A stretch of 64,000 nucleotides of DNA from Chloroflexota bacterium. GTDB taxonomy: Bacteria > Chloroflexota > Anaerolineae > Anaerolineales > Villigracilaceae. The notes beneath the pieces are model-generated. The model was given only the letters and a program-made list of their open reading frames with translations, was not told the origin of the DNA and did not search any database. Of the stretch, positions 61,324 through 64,000 are shown piece after piece. The position numbers and the translations under genes were made by a program. Where the stretch lies: assembly GCA_023459215.1 (NCBI GenBank), contig JAEWVF010000065.1, positions 27,487 to 91,486 of the forward strand, in the 5' to 3' direction. Every line of letters starts with the position of its first letter. The stretch's first letter is position 1.

Positions 61324-61684
61324 ATGAGTTACACCATTACTTATAATCTGTCGGGTGACTGGCTCGATAACTGTCGAGGTTTCTCGAGAGTTTGCAAGAG
61401 AAATGAACAGTTTAAGTCGTGCCACAAATATCAAGCGATTGCTAACTGACGTTCGCGGAGCGCCAAACATATCAAGTGTTTACCAGAACTATGAATATGC
61501 GTATAAAGATATGATAGACCTAAAACTTCAAAGAGATGTACGTTCTGCCATTCTTGTGGATGACGCTGACACCACCCACGATTTTTTAGAAACAGTAGTG
61601 CGGAATGCAGGGTACAACCTGCAAGTATTTCGCAGCGAGAGCGCCGCAATCGCATGGCTCAACGAAGAGATGCCAAACCAATAG
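61324..61684 (+). pseudogene. Small STAS-like protein gene, apparently frameshifted
   Basis: ATG 61324 after AAGGAG starts MSYTITYNLSGDW and then leaves the coding frame. The sensible protein resumes one frame over, ITVEVSREFAREMNSLSRA to AIAWLNEEMPNQ (61355-61684). Joined, they give about 117 residues like small STAS/SpoIIAA-type proteins that begin M-x-Y-x-I-x-Y (LLTDVRGAP, RSAILVDDADTTHDFLETV). A one-base indel near 61355-61380 explains the break; it may be a real mutation or an assembly error. If GTG 61355 is used, a truncated protein remains. Confidence 0.55.
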
Positions 61685-61735
61685 TGGATGTGGGCAGGGG
61701 ACTTGGTTCGCAGGATGGATGGTTTGTAACCGCAT

Positions 61736-61744
61736 TGCTATAAT
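61736..61744 (+). promoter_or_regulatory. Extended -10 promoter of the GNAT gene
   Basis: TGCTATAAT forms a perfect extended -10 box about 45 bases before the ATG of the acetyltransferase gene. Confidence 0.6.
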
Positions 61745-61787
61745 ACTGTGGTGCTATCGAATAACTCAACAAGTTTAGCAGAATTTT

Positions 61788-62336
61788 ATGAGTGTGATTT
61801 TGCAAAGACAGGCTAAACCTATGCCAAGAGATCAATATACTGTTCGAGCCGCTAAATCTGACGATCTTGCTGTATTACCTGTGATTGAGCAAGCTGCTGC
61901 AGCACAATTCCGCACTACGAGTTACGCTGCACTGGCAGACTTTGAACTGGCATCCACGGCGATAAACCTGGAACATGAAAATGTCTGGGTTGTAGTAAAC
62001 GGCGATGATCAGCCGGTAGGTTTTGCTATTGTGCATGTAGATGAAAGCTCAGTTGTGCATTTGCATGAAATTGATGTTCATCCCCAACATGCCCGGCAAG
62101 GTCTGGGACGTTGGCTGATAGATGCCGTGGCAAAATGGGCCCAAGAACAGGGTGCGAAAGCACTCACCTTGACGACCTTTGGTGATGTGCCTTGGAACGG
62201 TCCTTACTATGAGCGCTTAGGTTTTCGGAAACTTGAGACCGATGGACTCAGCTCAGCCCTGCAAGCAATCAGGAACGCGGAAGCAGCCGCCGGCTTGCCG
62301 ATGGCAAATCGCATTTGCATGCAACTGGATCTGTGA
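61788..62336 (+). CDS. GNAT-family N-acetyltransferase
   Basis: A 182-residue acetyl-CoA-dependent transferase. Motif A, the acetyl-CoA pyrophosphate loop, is EIDVHPQHARQGLGRWLIDA (about 100-120). It is preceded by VGFAIVHVDESS and followed by LTTFGDVPWNGPYYERLGF (motif B). The substrate is unknown; many island-borne GNATs act on antibiotics or small molecules. A second ATG at 61821 is possible. The gene has its own promoter. Confidence 0.88.
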   Translation: MSVILQRQAKPMPRDQYTVRAAKSDDLAVLPVIEQAAAAQFRTTSYAALADFELASTAINLEHENVWVVVNGDDQPVGFAIVHVDESSVVHLHEIDVHPQHARQGLGRWLIDAVAKWAQEQGAKALTLTTFGDVPWNGPYYERLGFRKLETDGLSSALQAIRNAEAAAGLPMANRICMQLDL

Positions 62337-62529
62337 TTTTTTTGGTCTGGTGATACATGTGGAAAATGATTCTTCTGAACTTGTTGGAGCCTTGTCCGCA
62401 GTTCAAATGGCCAGATAGGTAATAACTAATTTCGAATGAAAACAAAACGCAACATCGGTATCTATTTAATAATTGTCATCCATCATAACATCGTAGACAA
62501 AAGTAGCACATTAACAACCGAGACAACCA

Positions 62530-63846
62530 TCAAGACATCGTGGACGGGGTCAAAGCGGGGCACTTGAAGAAACCGGAAAGCAGCGTCTGCCACCAATATA
62601 GCCCTGGTTGCTTTTGGGCGAATTGAGATTGAAGCGGCACAACCGGTTCCTTGAGTGGAAACAAATGCTCGGCCAGGCACACACGCTTTTTCGCATCGGG
62701 TGCGGCGTCATAAATTCGGAGAGTTGCGCCCGCAGGCTTGAGCGACAGGGTTGCCCAAACGCCTTGATTGGGAAGTGCCTTTCCTGCTGACCAGACTTTG
62801 TTGAGGATCAACACATTGCGTTTTTCATCAACGGCCCGCAAGAAATGAACCTGTCCAGCGGTGATAGGCAGCCGATAGGGTAAAGAAAAATCGGCTGGCA
62901 ACTTGCGGACAGGTAAAGCATTCTGGATTTCCAGCGGAGATTGACCAGCGAGAGCAGAGTGATGGCGGCTGGCGCGATAGTTTGGGAAAAAACCTGCTGA
63001 ACGCTGCCGCACGGCTGCCAGATTTTCCAGACGGGCTTTGTTCCAGACAAAACCGGAGTAGTCCTGGTGAAAGCGTTCAACAAAGGCATTGCTTTCCGGG
63101 TGATAAAACGGCGAGAACACCGGCTGGACACCTACATACAACGCCAGCCGCACGACTTTGCCGATCACGCCCGGATGTTTATACCCGCCGTTGAAACAAC
63201 TTTCGTTGTCCATCTGGAGATACTCCGAAAGCCCCAACTCTCGCCAGGTATGCAGGATGAAATCGCTGGCCTGCTCGGAACCTTTGTTGGCATACTGCTT
63301 GCCCGCCGGATAGCGCGAGACCACATCGATACTGTTGAAACATGCGATACTCTGCCCGCCAGTCAGGTAGTGTGGAACAATATCTACCTGCGTTAGTTGA
63401 TGAACCGCGGTTGGTTTCAGATGCGGATAAAGCACTTCTTTTTCAACCGGTGGCAAGTGGGGCTTCGTTTTGCCTGCCTGTCGCAAAATTCGTTCAATGG
63501 TGCTCACCGCTGGCAAGGGTGTAATCCCACGCGCGCACAAAACACCATAGACCGCATCTGCACCAACGTAGCCCAGGCTGTCTTCATTTTCGCGCTCGGC
63601 TTCAAGTTCGCTGCGCACATGCAAAATCGCCTGTTGAACTTCGGCCGGGGTGCGTCTGGAAACATGCTTCGGCGCGCGGGATTGGGGTTTCAATCCTTCC
63701 CACCCCGCCTGTTCATACCGCGTTTTCCACTTGTATGCCCATGTACGTGCCCGGCCCAACTCCCGTGCCGCCTCCTTTGGCTTTTTGCCACTGTTTAGCA
63801 TATGCACCAGCGATTTCCGGTCTTCATAATTGCTTTGTTCGCTCAT
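62530..63846 (-). mobile_element. DDE transposase (IS481/rve-like) gene
   Basis: A 438-residue transposase. The N-terminal helix-turn-helix (KKPKEAARELGRARTWAYKWKTRYE begins near residue 20) is followed by an rve/DDE integrase core: Asp in TQVDIVPHY, Asp in LQMDNESCF and Glu in YHPESNAFVERFHQ. The C-terminal beta-rich part is intact. The gene is full length with start at 63846. Terminal inverted repeats could not be defined, so element ends are unknown; the 5' side carries palindromes at 63888-63946. Confidence 0.82.
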
Positions 63847-63919
63847 AATTTACCTACTTCCTGATACCAGTAAAGAGGGTTGGACAAGTCAGGACTTGTT
63901 ACGATTTGGCGTGAAAAAA

Positions 63920-63946
63920 GCGTAACAAGTCAATGACTTGTTACGC
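63920..63946. repeat. Perfect 13-bp palindrome upstream of the transposase
   Basis: GCGTAACAAGTCA is mirrored by TGACTTGTTACGC around one base. A smaller related palindrome, ACAAGTC-AG-GACTTGT, lies at 63888-63903. They could be the IS end, an operator or a dispersed repeat. Confidence 0.7.
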
Positions 63947-64000
63947 AGGTCGTGGGAATCGTTAAGATTTAGCGATTTTGGCGCAGACGCTGGTAAAGCC

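Noticed and set aside
1..64000. CRISPR array
   Set aside because: No regularly spaced identical repeats with unique spacers and no cas genes were seen. The 42-bp purine repeats are contiguous and partly coding.
63969..64000. End of a minus-strand gene (LYQRLRQNR then stop) at the window edge
   Set aside because: Nine codons are too few to support a gene, and another minus frame is also open there.

Overview
The window looks like a chromosomal segment of a Chloroflexota bacterium, probably near Anaerolineae. This is inferred from gene content and style: 7TM and GAF-type sensor kinases, SH3/LysM wall proteins, a stand-alone AICAR transformylase, GC-rich housekeeping genes and many short palindromic repeats. 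No rRNA is present, so the lineage is only an inference.

Region 1 (1-8.8 kb) holds the 3' end of adenosylhomocysteinase, a lipoprotein with an SH3 domain, a 7TM-PAS histidine kinase, a hemolysin III-like membrane protein, glutamine synthetase, and a GAF histidine kinase overlapping a REC-REC-LuxR regulator. Region 2 (8.9-16.5 kb) is a purine operon: purK, purF, purD, a GxxExxY-PurM fusion, the AICAR transformylase half of purH, and purN. A 42-bp repeat family has spread through it, in frame inside purK and purM, at the purD 3' end and before purH. The nuclease-like GxxExxY segment lies between oppositely oriented repeat arrays.

Region 3 (16.5-30.9 kb) carries an EamA transporter, Fe/Mn superoxide dismutase, ferredoxin, a deoxynucleoside kinase, an AT-richer restriction-modification block (cytosine methyltransferase, Vsr, DUF4928-like), glnS, a serine hydrolase, plsX-fabF, a YgjP-like metallopeptidase and a methyltransferase. 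Region 4 (30.9-38.6 kb) has a structured intergenic element that may be a small RNA, a two-subunit sarcosine/proline-dehydrogenase-like flavoenzyme, rho, a LysM-M23 endopeptidase and birA. Region 5 (38.7-50.2 kb) has a two-component system enclosing a small protein. After a C-poor 0.7-kb gap comes an uncharacterised operon: MraZ-like protein, GH25 muramidase with SH3 domains and no signal peptide, P-loop ATPase, TPR protein, membrane protein and an unknown protein. The small protein resembles the N-terminal domain of the TPR protein, which links the two clusters.

Region 6 (50.2-53 kb) has gyrA and, divergent from it, tRNA-Pro(CGG). From the tRNA to the window end is an accessory region. It begins with two truncated tyrosine recombinases joined tail to tail, followed by a phage/ICE-like regulatory module with divergent XRE repressor, an AT-rich SIR2-like/STAND defence-type protein and a membrane-anchored XRE protein. 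Small orphan genes follow, separated by three copies of a repeat; one copy has integron attC-like ends. A GNAT acetyltransferase and a DDE transposase close the window. The strongest candidates for undescribed biology are the repeat-invaded purine operon with its nuclease fusion, the MraZ/GH25/ATPase/TPR operon, and the possible cassette array.
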